Assembly (NCBI GenBank): GCA_016713025.1
Contig: JADJPZ010000003.1
Coordinates: 124,001 to 188,000, forward strand
DNA length: 64,000 nt
Direction of reading: 5' to 3'
From: Saprospiraceae bacterium
GTDB lineage: Bacteria; Bacteroidota; Bacteroidia; Chitinophagales; Saprospiraceae
Shown: positions 27,820 through 35,468 of the stretch, piece by piece
Layout: each line of letters begins with the position of its first letter
Numbering within the stretch: the first letter of the stretch is position 1
Program-made: the position numbers and the translations under genes
Notes under the pieces: model-generated
Databases searched by the model: none
Told to the model about the DNA's origin: nothing
The model's input: only the letters and a program-made list of their open reading frames with translations

Positions 27820-28680
27820 AACCAGCGATGGTGAGTAGAGAGTAAAAAGTGCGTCTATCGCCACAGCAGAATATATTTAGGGTCTAATGAATATTTCAAA
27901 ATTGACTAATTTTAGAAATTTGGTGAGCAATGGATCCGTTCAAAAAACAAGCGATAGTGAATATGAACGGAGTGAAGTGCATGGCACCAAAGGCAATGAG
28001 CCTTTGACGGAGTGAACCGCTTGCGGATGGGTAGGAAAAGTGCGTCTATCGCCAAAGTAGAACATTAAAGTTAAACGATTGATAATTAAGGCGATAGAAT
28101 AATGCATGACTGAACGATCCTGTAAGCTGAACGAAGTAAAGTACAAAGTACCAAAGGCATGTGCCTTTGACGTAGAGAACCGTGAAACGGATGGGTGGGC
28201 CATGACAATGCGAGAAGTGAAGGAACCCGAAAGGGGTGGGCAGGTCGGAAATGAACATTATGACACCTAGCTGATTTAAGTTTAAATCAGTGCCTTCATT
28301 TTTGAGTGATTTCGTATCACTCAAATGCAGCGAAGCCGCACCATTCAGTTACCTTTTTTTGAACTAGCGTTTTTTGGTTACTTTTTTTCTGGGTAAGCAT
28401 TCCAAAGGAATATGTGAGAGCAAAAGATGCAAAATAGTAACTGCCGCCCGCATAGGGCAAGCCAAGATCACGTGCAAATGTTTTTACAAAAACGCACAAA
28501 AAACTGCTCTCTGGCAATCCTAAATAAATTTATATTAAATTGATAATCAATAATTTAATAAGAACCCAGCCGGCCCTATTTAGCTCATGAAAATGATATT
28601 CAAGGCGATAAAAAAATGCAGGTTTGAACGATCTTGAAAGGTCGGGCATAACAATTCGAGAAGGAAGGAATCCGATTAAT
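27820..28680. repeat. Diverged interspersed repeat family, about four units
   Basis: The 930-base spacer after GH78 has no gene but contains related segments. Units near 27821, 27943, 28088 and 28603 share AGCGATAGTGA or AAGGCGATA starts. The first two end in AAAAAGTGCGTCTATCGCC and GAAAAGTGCGTCTATCGCC. Units 2 and 3 share ACCAAAGGC...GCCTTTGACG, which forms a hairpin (CAAAGGC/GCCTTTG), followed by GAACCG...CGGATGGGT. Units 3 and 4 share GGCGATAxAAxAATGCA, TGAACGATC and ACAATxCGAGAAG. The divergence suggests an old repeat family; its nature is unknown. Confidence 0.65.
28301..28325. repeat. Hairpin repeat, copy 3
   Basis: TTTGAGTGAT (28301-28310) and ATCACTCAAA (28316-28325) are perfect 10-base arms around TTCGT. 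Flanks CCTTCATT before and CACCATTCAGTTACC after match copy 1. A second hairpin, CTGATTTAA-GT-TTAAATCAG, lies at 28271-28290 just before it. Confidence 0.75.
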
Positions 28681-28683
28681 AAA

Positions 28684-29829
28684 TTATCGTGACAAAACAT
28701 TAGAACTATTGACTCTTTTCGCTTTTTTCTGGGCTACCAAAGCCAGTTCAGTAGCTAAAAAGCAATGATGCTGATTCATAGCCGTTTCGGTGCGGTTTAT
28801 AATATCATTAACGAATAATTCACCAAAAGGCAATGGTTCCTTATTGCAATCAATATATCGGGTTTCTTTTTGATTGACTAAGTATAGGTGGTTTCCACCT
28901 TTTTGGCCAGCAATATCTACGTATTTACGCAATTCTATGTAGCCATCGGTGCCCAAAATTGTCAACCGACCATCTCCCCAGGTATTGAGTCCATCCGGAG
29001 TAAACCAATCCACTCGCACATATCCAGTTCCCTGATCGCCTTTGATCATAGCATCTCCAAAATCTTCAAATTCAGGATATGATAGATTGTTTAGATTACC
29101 TACTTGTGATGCTACGATTTCGGCTTTTGTAGACCCTGTAAAATAAAGAAATTGATCCATCTGATGTGAACCTATGTCTGTGATGATCCCACCAAAATAT
29201 TTCTTGTCAAAAAACCAGTAAGGCCTCGATTTTACATTCATGCGGTGTGGTCCCAGGCCGATAGTCTGAATAACTTTACCAATAGCTCCGTCTTTTATTA
29301 AACTTCCTGCTTTTACAGTCGCCTGATTTTCATGTCGTTCGCTGTACATGATCGAATAGATGCGTTGTGTTTCTTTCTGAACAGCTCGTATCTCTTTCAA
29401 TTGTTTTAAGCTGATAGCGCCAGGTTTATCCGAAAGGTAGTCTTTGCCGTGCTGCATCACTTCTATCCCCAAAGGTGCACGCTCGACCGGGATACCAGAA
29501 CTTAAAACAAGCTGAATAGACGTATCTTCAAGTATTTCTCTTTTGTCTTTTGCCAATTTTGCATAAGGATATTTTTTGGCAAAAGCGTCGATTAACTCTG
29601 GTTCCTTGGCATAAAAAGAAACCAATTGACCACCACCTCGAGTCACGGCATCTACCATACCATAGATATGGGCATGATTCATGTTGATGACAGAGAAATT
29701 TATTTTAGGTTTAACTTCCACTTGTGAAAAAGGTAGATTTTTCGGAAAAGTCGTCATCAGGGTCATTCCCGTCGCAGCTTTGGCGGTGTCTTTCAAAAAA
29801 CTGCGTCTGTCAAATTGTTTACTTCCCAT
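28684..29829 (-). CDS. Gfo/Idh/MocA-family oxidoreductase, Tat signal
   Basis: A 381-residue NAD(P)-dependent sugar oxidoreductase. The N-terminus carries a twin-arginine signal (DRRSFLKDTAK), so it should be exported folded with its cofactor. A Rossmann domain (about 35-155) is followed by the alpha/beta substrate domain (PYWFFDKKYFGGIITDIGSH, about 205-225, includes the usual catalytic Asp-x-x-x-His). The lysine motif is SDKP rather than EKP. It is the third gene of a minus-strand group DUF6807, Gfo/Idh, Gfo/Idh, five bases after its neighbour. The substrate is unknown. Confidence 0.86.
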   Translation of the reverse strand: MGSKQFDRRSFLKDTAKAATGMTLMTTFPKNLPFSQVEVKPKINFSVINMNHAHIYGMVDAVTRGGGQLVSFYAKEPELIDAFAKKYPYAKLAKDKREILEDTSIQLVLSSGIPVERAPLGIEVMQHGKDYLSDKPGAISLKQLKEIRAVQKETQRIYSIMYSERHENQATVKAGSLIKDGAIGKVIQTIGLGPHRMNVKSRPYWFFDKKYFGGIITDIGSHQMDQFLYFTGSTKAEIVASQVGNLNNLSYPEFEDFGDAMIKGDQGTGYVRVDWFTPDGLNTWGDGRLTILGTDGYIELRKYVDIAGQKGGNHLYLVNQKETRYIDCNKEPLPFGELFVNDIINRTETAMNQHHCFLATELALVAQKKAKRVNSSNVLSR

Positions 29830-29834
29830 TTTTA

Positions 29835-31220
29835 TTACATATTTTTAGCAAAAATCTTATCCGTACCATAAGGCGCTCTCTGACTTCTGCTTAGCATTTT
29901 ATTTGCTTTTTCACTATTCATAAATTTTTCTCGTTTAGGATCCCAAATCAGTTTGCCGGGAATTTTCATAGCAATATGGCTTATGAGACAAACAGAACAA
30001 GCGCGATGGGCTTTTTCGACAGGTGAAATTACCGGTGTTTTATTCACTATCCCTTCCAACCAATTCAAATGATGCTCTTCACTGACTTGCAATTTTATTT
30101 CATTGTCCTGGATGACAGAAGACAGAATTTTTGGGTCACTGGCATCAAGAGCTTTAGCACTATTTGCTATTGAGACAGGATCAGAAGCAGAAGCTACATA
30201 GTTGCCGCGTGATACAAATATCCAACCTTCTGTACCTTCGTACCTGATACCATTTGTAAACCCTCCACTTGTGTACATCGATATACCATTAGCGTATTCA
30301 GCCTTTACCATAAAATCCCCATGCACATTCCAGAGTCCTGACTTCGGAAATTGAGCTACCGCTTCTACAGAAGTGGGTCCGGTAAGTTCGGTATCCATAC
30401 CCCAGGCAGCAGAGTCAAAATGATGCTGACCCCAGCCAGTGATCATACCGGAGCCATATTGTTCGAGTCGCAACCAACCAGGTCTATCATATCCTTTTTG
30501 CGGATGTACACCTATTTCAGTGTATGGTGTCATGGGTACTGACCCTACCCACATATCATAGTTTAACCCTTTAGGCACTGGCATTGGTTCTGCTTTTGGA
30601 CCTGATGGATCACCTGGTAGCCCTATTTTTACCGTGTGTATTTTTCCTATTCGACCGTTGCGGACCAATTCTGCAGCAATTCTAAATTGGGCAGACGACC
30701 GCTGTTGTGTGCCCATTTGGAAGACTACGCCAGTCTTTTTTACAATATTTGCAAGTTGTCTCCCTTCTGTCAAGGTCAACGATGTAGGTTTTTGTAAATA
30801 AATGTGCTTACCGGCTAAGGCTGCTTCCATGGCTGGTTGTGAATGCCAGTGATCAGGTGTGCTTATCAATACTGCATCGATATCTTTGTTGAGTAACATC
30901 TCCCGATAGTCATCATACATTTTTGTATCCATGTATTTATCGTTGCCTGTCTTTTTAGCATAAAAACCATCTATAAGTCTTTTACCATCTTCCATTCTAT
31001 CGCGATCTACATCACATGCCGCTACTATCCTGGCAACATCATGTTTTAGTGTCTCAGCCAGATCGTGATCACGAGCTATACGTCCACAACCTATCTGACC
31101 AATGTTTATCTTATTGCTAGGAGCGTTTTTCCCAAAAACATAAGATGGGACGATCGTAGGTAAAACGATACCCATGGCAGTGGCCTTTACTGCTTTATCT
31201 ATAAATGTTCTCCTCTTCAT
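29835..31220 (-). CDS. Gfo/Idh/MocA-family oxidoreductase, Tat-like signal
   Basis: A 461-residue member of the family with RRTF at residues 3-6 followed by a hydrophobic stretch to about residue 30, a Tat-like signal. The Rossmann motif is IGQIGCGRIARDHD and the catalytic lysine lies in IYLQKP. The substrate domain contains GWGQHHFDSAAWGMD. The start overlaps the end of the DUF6807 gene by 4 bases, so the genes are translationally coupled. The length of 430-460 residues is typical of the exported Bacteroidota subgroup. Confidence 0.87.
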   Translation of the reverse strand: MKRRTFIDKAVKATAMGIVLPTIVPSYVFGKNAPSNKINIGQIGCGRIARDHDLAETLKHDVARIVAACDVDRDRMEDGKRLIDGFYAKKTGNDKYMDTKMYDDYREMLLNKDIDAVLISTPDHWHSQPAMEAALAGKHIYLQKPTSLTLTEGRQLANIVKKTGVVFQMGTQQRSSAQFRIAAELVRNGRIGKIHTVKIGLPGDPSGPKAEPMPVPKGLNYDMWVGSVPMTPYTEIGVHPQKGYDRPGWLRLEQYGSGMITGWGQHHFDSAAWGMDTELTGPTSVEAVAQFPKSGLWNVHGDFMVKAEYANGISMYTSGGFTNGIRYEGTEGWIFVSRGNYVASASDPVSIANSAKALDASDPKILSSVIQDNEIKLQVSEEHHLNWLEGIVNKTPVISPVEKAHRACSVCLISHIAMKIPGKLIWDPKREKFMNSEKANKMLSRSQRAPYGTDKIFAKNM

Positions 31221-32143
31221 TTACTATTTTTATAAATTTCAAAATGTTCTGCTATTTTTGCTTGCATCACATCACCGGAATGTACGATGACACGATATTT
31301 AAGCTTTTTGGTTTCTCCTTTTTTTATTATCGTTTCTTGATCGTTTTCAGGCCAATACATAGGTGTCGGTGAAAAAAATCCATAATCACGTGTAAACCAC
31401 GGAGCAGGGTACCACGCATTGGAAGGATGTTGTATGATGGCCATTCCTTCTGTTTTATTACCGCGTTTGCCATAAAAATCTATCCAGGGTGATTTCTTAC
31501 CAAAGGTACCTTTTTCATTTTTTTCACCTTCGGCATTGATCATAGTACCACCATTGGTCACTGCAAGATCAGGGTCCATCCGACCACTAAAGAGAGAATG
31601 ATTCGTTTTTAAGATAGAGACATCCATTAACATTTCCATCGTAATCTCAAAATCTATCTGATAATGATCTTTGGAAGGAGCTGTTATAGTAATTTTTCGA
31701 AGATCTTTTATAGGAGCATTGGCGTTTGGTCGTCTCCAAATACATTCATTTTCTATAATTACTTTTGTACTGTCTGAAGATAAGATATCTGCTCTCAAAG
31801 ATATAATTTGCCCTCTATCCAAACCTTCTTGCCAATAATTGCCACCATTGACTCTATCACATCCAAAAAACAAAGAACTATGATGTGGGTAGTTACTATT
31901 TCTCATTGATGTGACACTCCCATTGGACGGGCCATTTACAGGAAAAAAAAATGGATATTTTTCCTCATTGGAGAAAATATAACTTGTGAATAGATTATTA
32001 TTGATATTGACATCAATTTTGGATTGATATTTTGTAGCTGTTATTTTGTTCTGTGCAATCATATTGACTGCGGGAATCAATATAATTATCAAAAATATTG
32101 AACAGGATAAGTAATTTTGGTTGTGGTGTACTGAGTCTTTCAT
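31217..32143 (-). CDS. DUF6807 (PmoA-like) exported protein
   Basis: A 308-residue protein with an N-terminal hydrophobic signal (about residues 12-30). The body has the DUF6807 pattern: YIFSNEEKYPFFFPVNGP, YPHHSSLFFGCDRVNG, ATEGMAIIQHPSN-like TEGMAIIQHPSNAWYPAPWF, and PTPMYWPEND. The family was first labelled after methane oxygenase PmoA, which is misleading; members sit in sugar-utilisation loci with Gfo/Idh oxidoreductases, as here, and their function is unknown. It is the first gene of the minus-strand group, divergent from uxuA. Confidence 0.8.
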   Translation of the reverse strand: MKDSVHHNQNYLSCSIFLIIILIPAVNMIAQNKITATKYQSKIDVNINNNLFTSYIFSNEEKYPFFFPVNGPSNGSVTSMRNSNYPHHSSLFFGCDRVNGGNYWQEGLDRGQIISLRADILSSDSTKVIIENECIWRRPNANAPIKDLRKITITAPSKDHYQIDFEITMEMLMDVSILKTNHSLFSGRMDPDLAVTNGGTMINAEGEKNEKGTFGKKSPWIDFYGKRGNKTEGMAIIQHPSNAWYPAPWFTRDYGFFSPTPMYWPENDQETIIKKGETKKLKYRVIVHSGDVMQAKIAEHFEIYKNSK

Positions 32144-32306
32144 GTGATATTACATTGTACAACTTTAAGTTAAATCCAGCTCGACGCTGCTACAGATAAA
32201 CTAAAATTCAAAATTGATTTAATCTCAAATGGCATCATTTTTTAAAAAAAATTGATTTCAAGTGTTGACCAACTTTCATTTGGTTACAAAATCTTTTGCA
32301 AACATA

Positions 32307-32325
32307 ACTAATAATTAATATTAGT
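32307..32325. promoter_or_regulatory. Inverted repeat in the divergent DUF6807/uxuA control region
   Basis: ACTAATA (32307-32313) and TATTAGT (32319-32325) are exact 7-base arms around ATTAA, just upstream of the candidate uxuA promoter. It could bind a dimeric regulator of one or both operons. The remaining spacer 32144-32466 is AT-rich and otherwise featureless. Confidence 0.4.
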
Positions 32326-32332
32326 GCAATCT

Positions 32333-32365
32333 ATTGCCATTTTAGTCAAAAAACATTTAAATTTG
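32333..32365 (+). promoter_or_regulatory. Candidate promoter of uxuA
   Basis: ATTG (32333-32336), 21 bases, then TAAATTTG (32358-32365), an exact TAnnTTTG box with one mismatch in the -33 element. The implied leader is about 95 bases. Confidence 0.45.
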
Positions 32366-32466
32366 TTCTTTTACAAAATTATAGTAAACAGGATGATTAA
32401 TGAGAAAGAGTATGTTCAAATTTTTATGTTGGAGTGAAAGTGAGAAAATGTCTTTAAACAGATAGT

Positions 32467-33639
32467 ATGCATTCAATGATTCAGTGTATGAGATGGTTTG
32501 GTCACCATGATACCGTCTCACTGCCAGAAATAAAACAAGCAGGTTGCGAAGGAGTAGTAAGTGCCCTGCATCAATTTAAACCCGGTGAAATTTGGCCATA
32601 TGAAGCCATTTCTAAATTCAAAAGATATATCGAAAGTTTTGGATTGAGTTGGGAAGTCGTCGAAAGTTTGCCTGTCCATGATCATATCAAACTCGGATAT
32701 CCTGATAGAGATGTATTGATAGACCATTATATTGAGTCATTAAAAAATCTAAGCCGAGCGGGAGTATATATCGTCACATACAACTTTATGCCGCTCTTGG
32801 ATTGGTTAAGGACGGATGTAGCATACAAAAGAGAGGACGGTACTGAAATATTATATTATAAAAAACTGGATTATCAGGCTTTTGATATCCATATACTAGA
32901 ACGAGAAAATGCGAATAAGGACTATAGTGCCGAAGAATTGGACAGGATTGCCGATCATTATAACTCGCTGACAGAAGAATATAAAGAAAAATTAAAAAAC
33001 AATTTTCTACTTGCATTGCCGGGAGACACTCAAAATTTTACCCTAGAGTATATCCGTGAAAAAACAAAGGAATACGGCAAAGTAAGCAAAGAAAAAATGA
33101 AGGAAAATCTTCTATACTTTCTAAATCGGATTTGTCCCGTAGCGGATCAATGCAATATGAAAATGGCTATCCATCCCGACGACCCACCTTTTTCTGTTTT
33201 TGGATTGCCTAGGATCGTAAGTACCGCAGATGATTGTAAATTTTTATTGGAAGGAGCAAATTATAACAGTAATGGCCTGTGTTTTTGTACAGGGTCATTT
33301 GGTGCCAGAGCAGACAATGACCTGGTAAATATGATCCAAGCATTTGGAAATAAAATACATTTTCTCCACTTGAGAAACACAAAAAGGCTTGAAAATGGTG
33401 ATTTTTATGAAGCAAATCATTTAGAAGGGGACGCTAACTTTTACCAAATTGTAAAGGCAATATTAGACATAATACATCAGGAAAATCGCAGAATTCCTAT
33501 GCGGCCGGACCATGGTGCAAAAATGCTCGATGACTTGAATAAAAAATGCTACCCGGGATATTCAGCTATCGGTAGGCTCAAAGGACTTGCTGAAATCAGA
33601 GGATTGGAATATGGACTTATAGCTTTGACAAACAAATAA
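32467..33639 (+). CDS. uxuA: Mannonate dehydratase
   Basis: A 390-residue cytoplasmic lyase that dehydrates D-mannonate to 2-keto-3-deoxy-D-gluconate, the last specific step of glucuronate breakdown. The TIM-barrel family marks are all present: an N-terminal MRWFGHHD, and the metal ligands H236 in HPDDPP, C274 in CFCTGSFG, H301 in HLRN and D348 in RPDHG. The length is that of the family. It heads a plus-strand run with a Gfo/Idh gene, a DUF1080 gene, another Gfo/Idh and the SDR mannonate oxidoreductase. Two decayed copies of its 3' end lie further along. Confidence 0.96.
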   Translation: MHSMIQCMRWFGHHDTVSLPEIKQAGCEGVVSALHQFKPGEIWPYEAISKFKRYIESFGLSWEVVESLPVHDHIKLGYPDRDVLIDHYIESLKNLSRAGVYIVTYNFMPLLDWLRTDVAYKREDGTEILYYKKLDYQAFDIHILERENANKDYSAEELDRIADHYNSLTEEYKEKLKNNFLLALPGDTQNFTLEYIREKTKEYGKVSKEKMKENLLYFLNRICPVADQCNMKMAIHPDDPPFSVFGLPRIVSTADDCKFLLEGANYNSNGLCFCTGSFGARADNDLVNMIQAFGNKIHFLHLRNTKRLENGDFYEANHLEGDANFYQIVKAILDIIHQENRRIPMRPDHGAKMLDDLNKKCYPGYSAIGRLKGLAEIRGLEYGLIALTNK

Positions 33640-33692
33640 ATTGTCAATTATAAGTTATTTACAAAACAAGATGTTTTTTTTAATATTAAAAG

Positions 33693-35006
33693 ATGATAGA
33701 AATTAAAAAAAGGCGAAAGTTTCTCAAAGAAAGTGGAGCAGTTTTGGCAGGCTTTATGATTGTACCGAGATTCGTACTAGGTGGAACCAAAATGGATGGT
33801 ACGAAATATCTTGCACCGAGTGATAAAATAAATCTTGGTCTGATAGGTGGAGGAAAGCAAGGTAGAATTTTGTCTAGTTCTTTTTTAAAGACAAAAGAAA
33901 TAAGATTTGCTGCACTCAGTGAAGTATATCAGGACAAAGTAAAGGTTACAATAGACCATATAAAAGGTTTGTATGAAAAAAATCCCGATTATGGTACATA
34001 CGAAGAGATTAAAATCATGAATGATTATCGTCAAATGCTGGAAGATAAAAGCATAGATGCCGTAATCATAGCAACTCCGGATCACCAACATGCAGTAATG
34101 ACTATCAATGCGGCTAAGTCGGGTAAAGATATTTTTGTAGAGAAACCACTTGCTAATACCGTCAGAGAAGGAAGAGCAATGGTAGAGGCAGTAAGACTTA
34201 ATAAGAGAATTGCTCAGACAGGTAGTATGCAACGATCATGGAAAGAATTCAGGCAAGCTGCGAACATAATTAGAAATGGATATTTAGGCAATATCAAATC
34301 CGTAAAAGTTAATGTAGGCTTACCACCAAAAAAGTTTGATTTACCTGGATTAGAAATTCCAAAAGGTTTGGATTGGAAAGCTTGGTTAGGGCCAAATAGT
34401 TATTCTCCTTTTCATACGGAACTGGCACCTCCTATCACCAATGATATTTATCCTGCATGGCGTGATTATATGGAGTTTTGTAATGGCAGGTTTGCTGACT
34501 GGGGCGCTCACATGTTTGATATAGTGCAATGGTCACTAAATATGGATCATTCCGGGCCGACAAAAATCCATTACCCTGATGGTAAAGACTTTCAAAATTT
34601 GACTTTCGAATATACAAATGGAGTAACCATGGCTCATGAAAAATGGGAGTGGGAAAATGCCATTCATTTTATCGGTGATGAAGGCGAAATGAAGTTAAAA
34701 AGAGGCCAGATAGAATGCTCTAATCCTCTCATATTAACCAAAGATATGTCTCAAAGTGAAAAAAATGTAATTGAAAGTGTCAATCATTATTCTGATTTTC
34801 TTAATAGCATGCGTACCCGTAATAATCCAATTGCAGACGTAGAAATAGGACATAGAACATCTACAATTTGCAGCCTGGGCGTTATTGCTTATAATCTAAA
34901 AAAATCATTAGTTTGGGATCCGACAAAAGAAACAATAGTAAACAACAAAAAAGCAAAGAAGATGCTGACCAGGAAATTAAATAAAGAATACGGAGTAAAA
35001 ATTTAA
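33693..35006 (+). CDS. Gfo/Idh/MocA-family oxidoreductase, Tat signal
   Basis: A 437-residue oxidoreductase with a twin-arginine signal (KKRRKFLKESG) and hydrophobic stretch to about 30. The Rossmann motif is IGGGKQGRI and the EKP motif (VEKPLANTV) supplies the catalytic lysine. The C-terminal half has the usual NGRFADWGAHMFDIVQW. It follows uxuA by 53 bases. By family it oxidises or reduces a sugar or glycoside using NAD(P); the periplasmic location suggests a tightly bound cofactor. Confidence 0.88.
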   Translation: MIEIKKRRKFLKESGAVLAGFMIVPRFVLGGTKMDGTKYLAPSDKINLGLIGGGKQGRILSSSFLKTKEIRFAALSEVYQDKVKVTIDHIKGLYEKNPDYGTYEEIKIMNDYRQMLEDKSIDAVIIATPDHQHAVMTINAAKSGKDIFVEKPLANTVREGRAMVEAVRLNKRIAQTGSMQRSWKEFRQAANIIRNGYLGNIKSVKVNVGLPPKKFDLPGLEIPKGLDWKAWLGPNSYSPFHTELAPPITNDIYPAWRDYMEFCNGRFADWGAHMFDIVQWSLNMDHSGPTKIHYPDGKDFQNLTFEYTNGVTMAHEKWEWENAIHFIGDEGEMKLKRGQIECSNPLILTKDMSQSEKNVIESVNHYSDFLNSMRTRNNPIADVEIGHRTSTICSLGVIAYNLKKSLVWDPTKETIVNNKKAKKMLTRKLNKEYGVKI

Positions 35007-35026
35007 AAGAAAGGCTTTTGCTTAAA

Positions 35027-35156
35027 CGACCTGATCAAGGGCCCAAGATCCTTGATGCTATTAATAAAAAAAATTTATACCGGATATTCGGTCATTGGCA
35101 GACTCAAAAAAATTGATAAAATCAGAGTATTGCAATATGGATTTATTTGTCAGTAA
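35027..35156 (+). pseudogene. Remnant of a second uxuA, 3' end only
   Basis: This spacer segment matches the last 45 codons of uxuA. RPDQGPKILDAINKK in one frame corresponds to RPDHGAKMLDDLNKK, and after a one-base insertion in an A-run the next frame reads YTGYSVIGRLKKIDKIRVLQ, matching YPGYSAIGRLKGLAEIRGLE, then stops at 35154. The rest of the gene is absent. It is a decayed fragment, best explained by duplication or rearrangement. The following spacer 35157-35468 carries a 24-base palindrome and a long hairpin. Confidence 0.8.
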
Positions 35157-35254
35157 ACAACTAATTCTACTTTGTCACCTTCAAAAATCAAAGTCAATTA
35201 CACTTTCATCAAAATGTAATGGACCCGGTAAATGTATTGGTTATTTTGGGTCAT

Positions 35255-35278
35255 AACTGTTGGGTTAACCCAACAGTT
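35255..35278. repeat. Perfect 24-bp palindrome
   Basis: AACTGTTGGGTT followed directly by its reverse complement AACCCAACAGTT, without loop. No T-run follows, so it is not a clear terminator; an operator or cruciform site is possible. Confidence 0.7.
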
Positions 35279-35354
35279 TCCAATCAACCAGAAAGTCCGG
35301 ATAATTTAACAAAGTAGAACTAAATTATCAATTTTAAGTTATTAAACTTAAAGT

Positions 35355-35433
35355 AAATTTGATTGCTAAAATTTGGAATTTTAATTGACACATTTTCAAT
35401 GAATTAAAATCAAATTTTTTCGCAATCAAATTT
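35355..35433. repeat. 79-base near-perfect hairpin upstream of the DUF1080 gene
   Basis: Three nested perfect arm pairs: AAATTTGATTGC (35355) with GCAATCAAATTT (35422), AAAATTTG (35368) with CAAATTTT (35411), and ATTTTAATT (35378) with AATTAAAAT (35402), around a 15-base loop. 29 base pairs in all, with only small bulges. It ends 35 bases before the DUF1080 start codon. Confidence 0.75.
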
Positions 35434-35468
35434 CTTTTAACAATAATTATTAAGTTAAAAATATCATC

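Noticed and set aside
28317..28517. Minus-strand open frame of 66 codons (ends in KKVTEWCGFAAFE)
   Set aside because: It overlaps the hairpin repeat and reads as low-complexity sequence commonly found in non-coding repeats of this phylum; no start or domain support.
24306..28683. Genomic island inserted at tRNA-His carrying GH78
   Set aside because: No duplicate of the tRNA 3' end, no integrase and no attachment sites were seen; the adjacency alone is not evidence.
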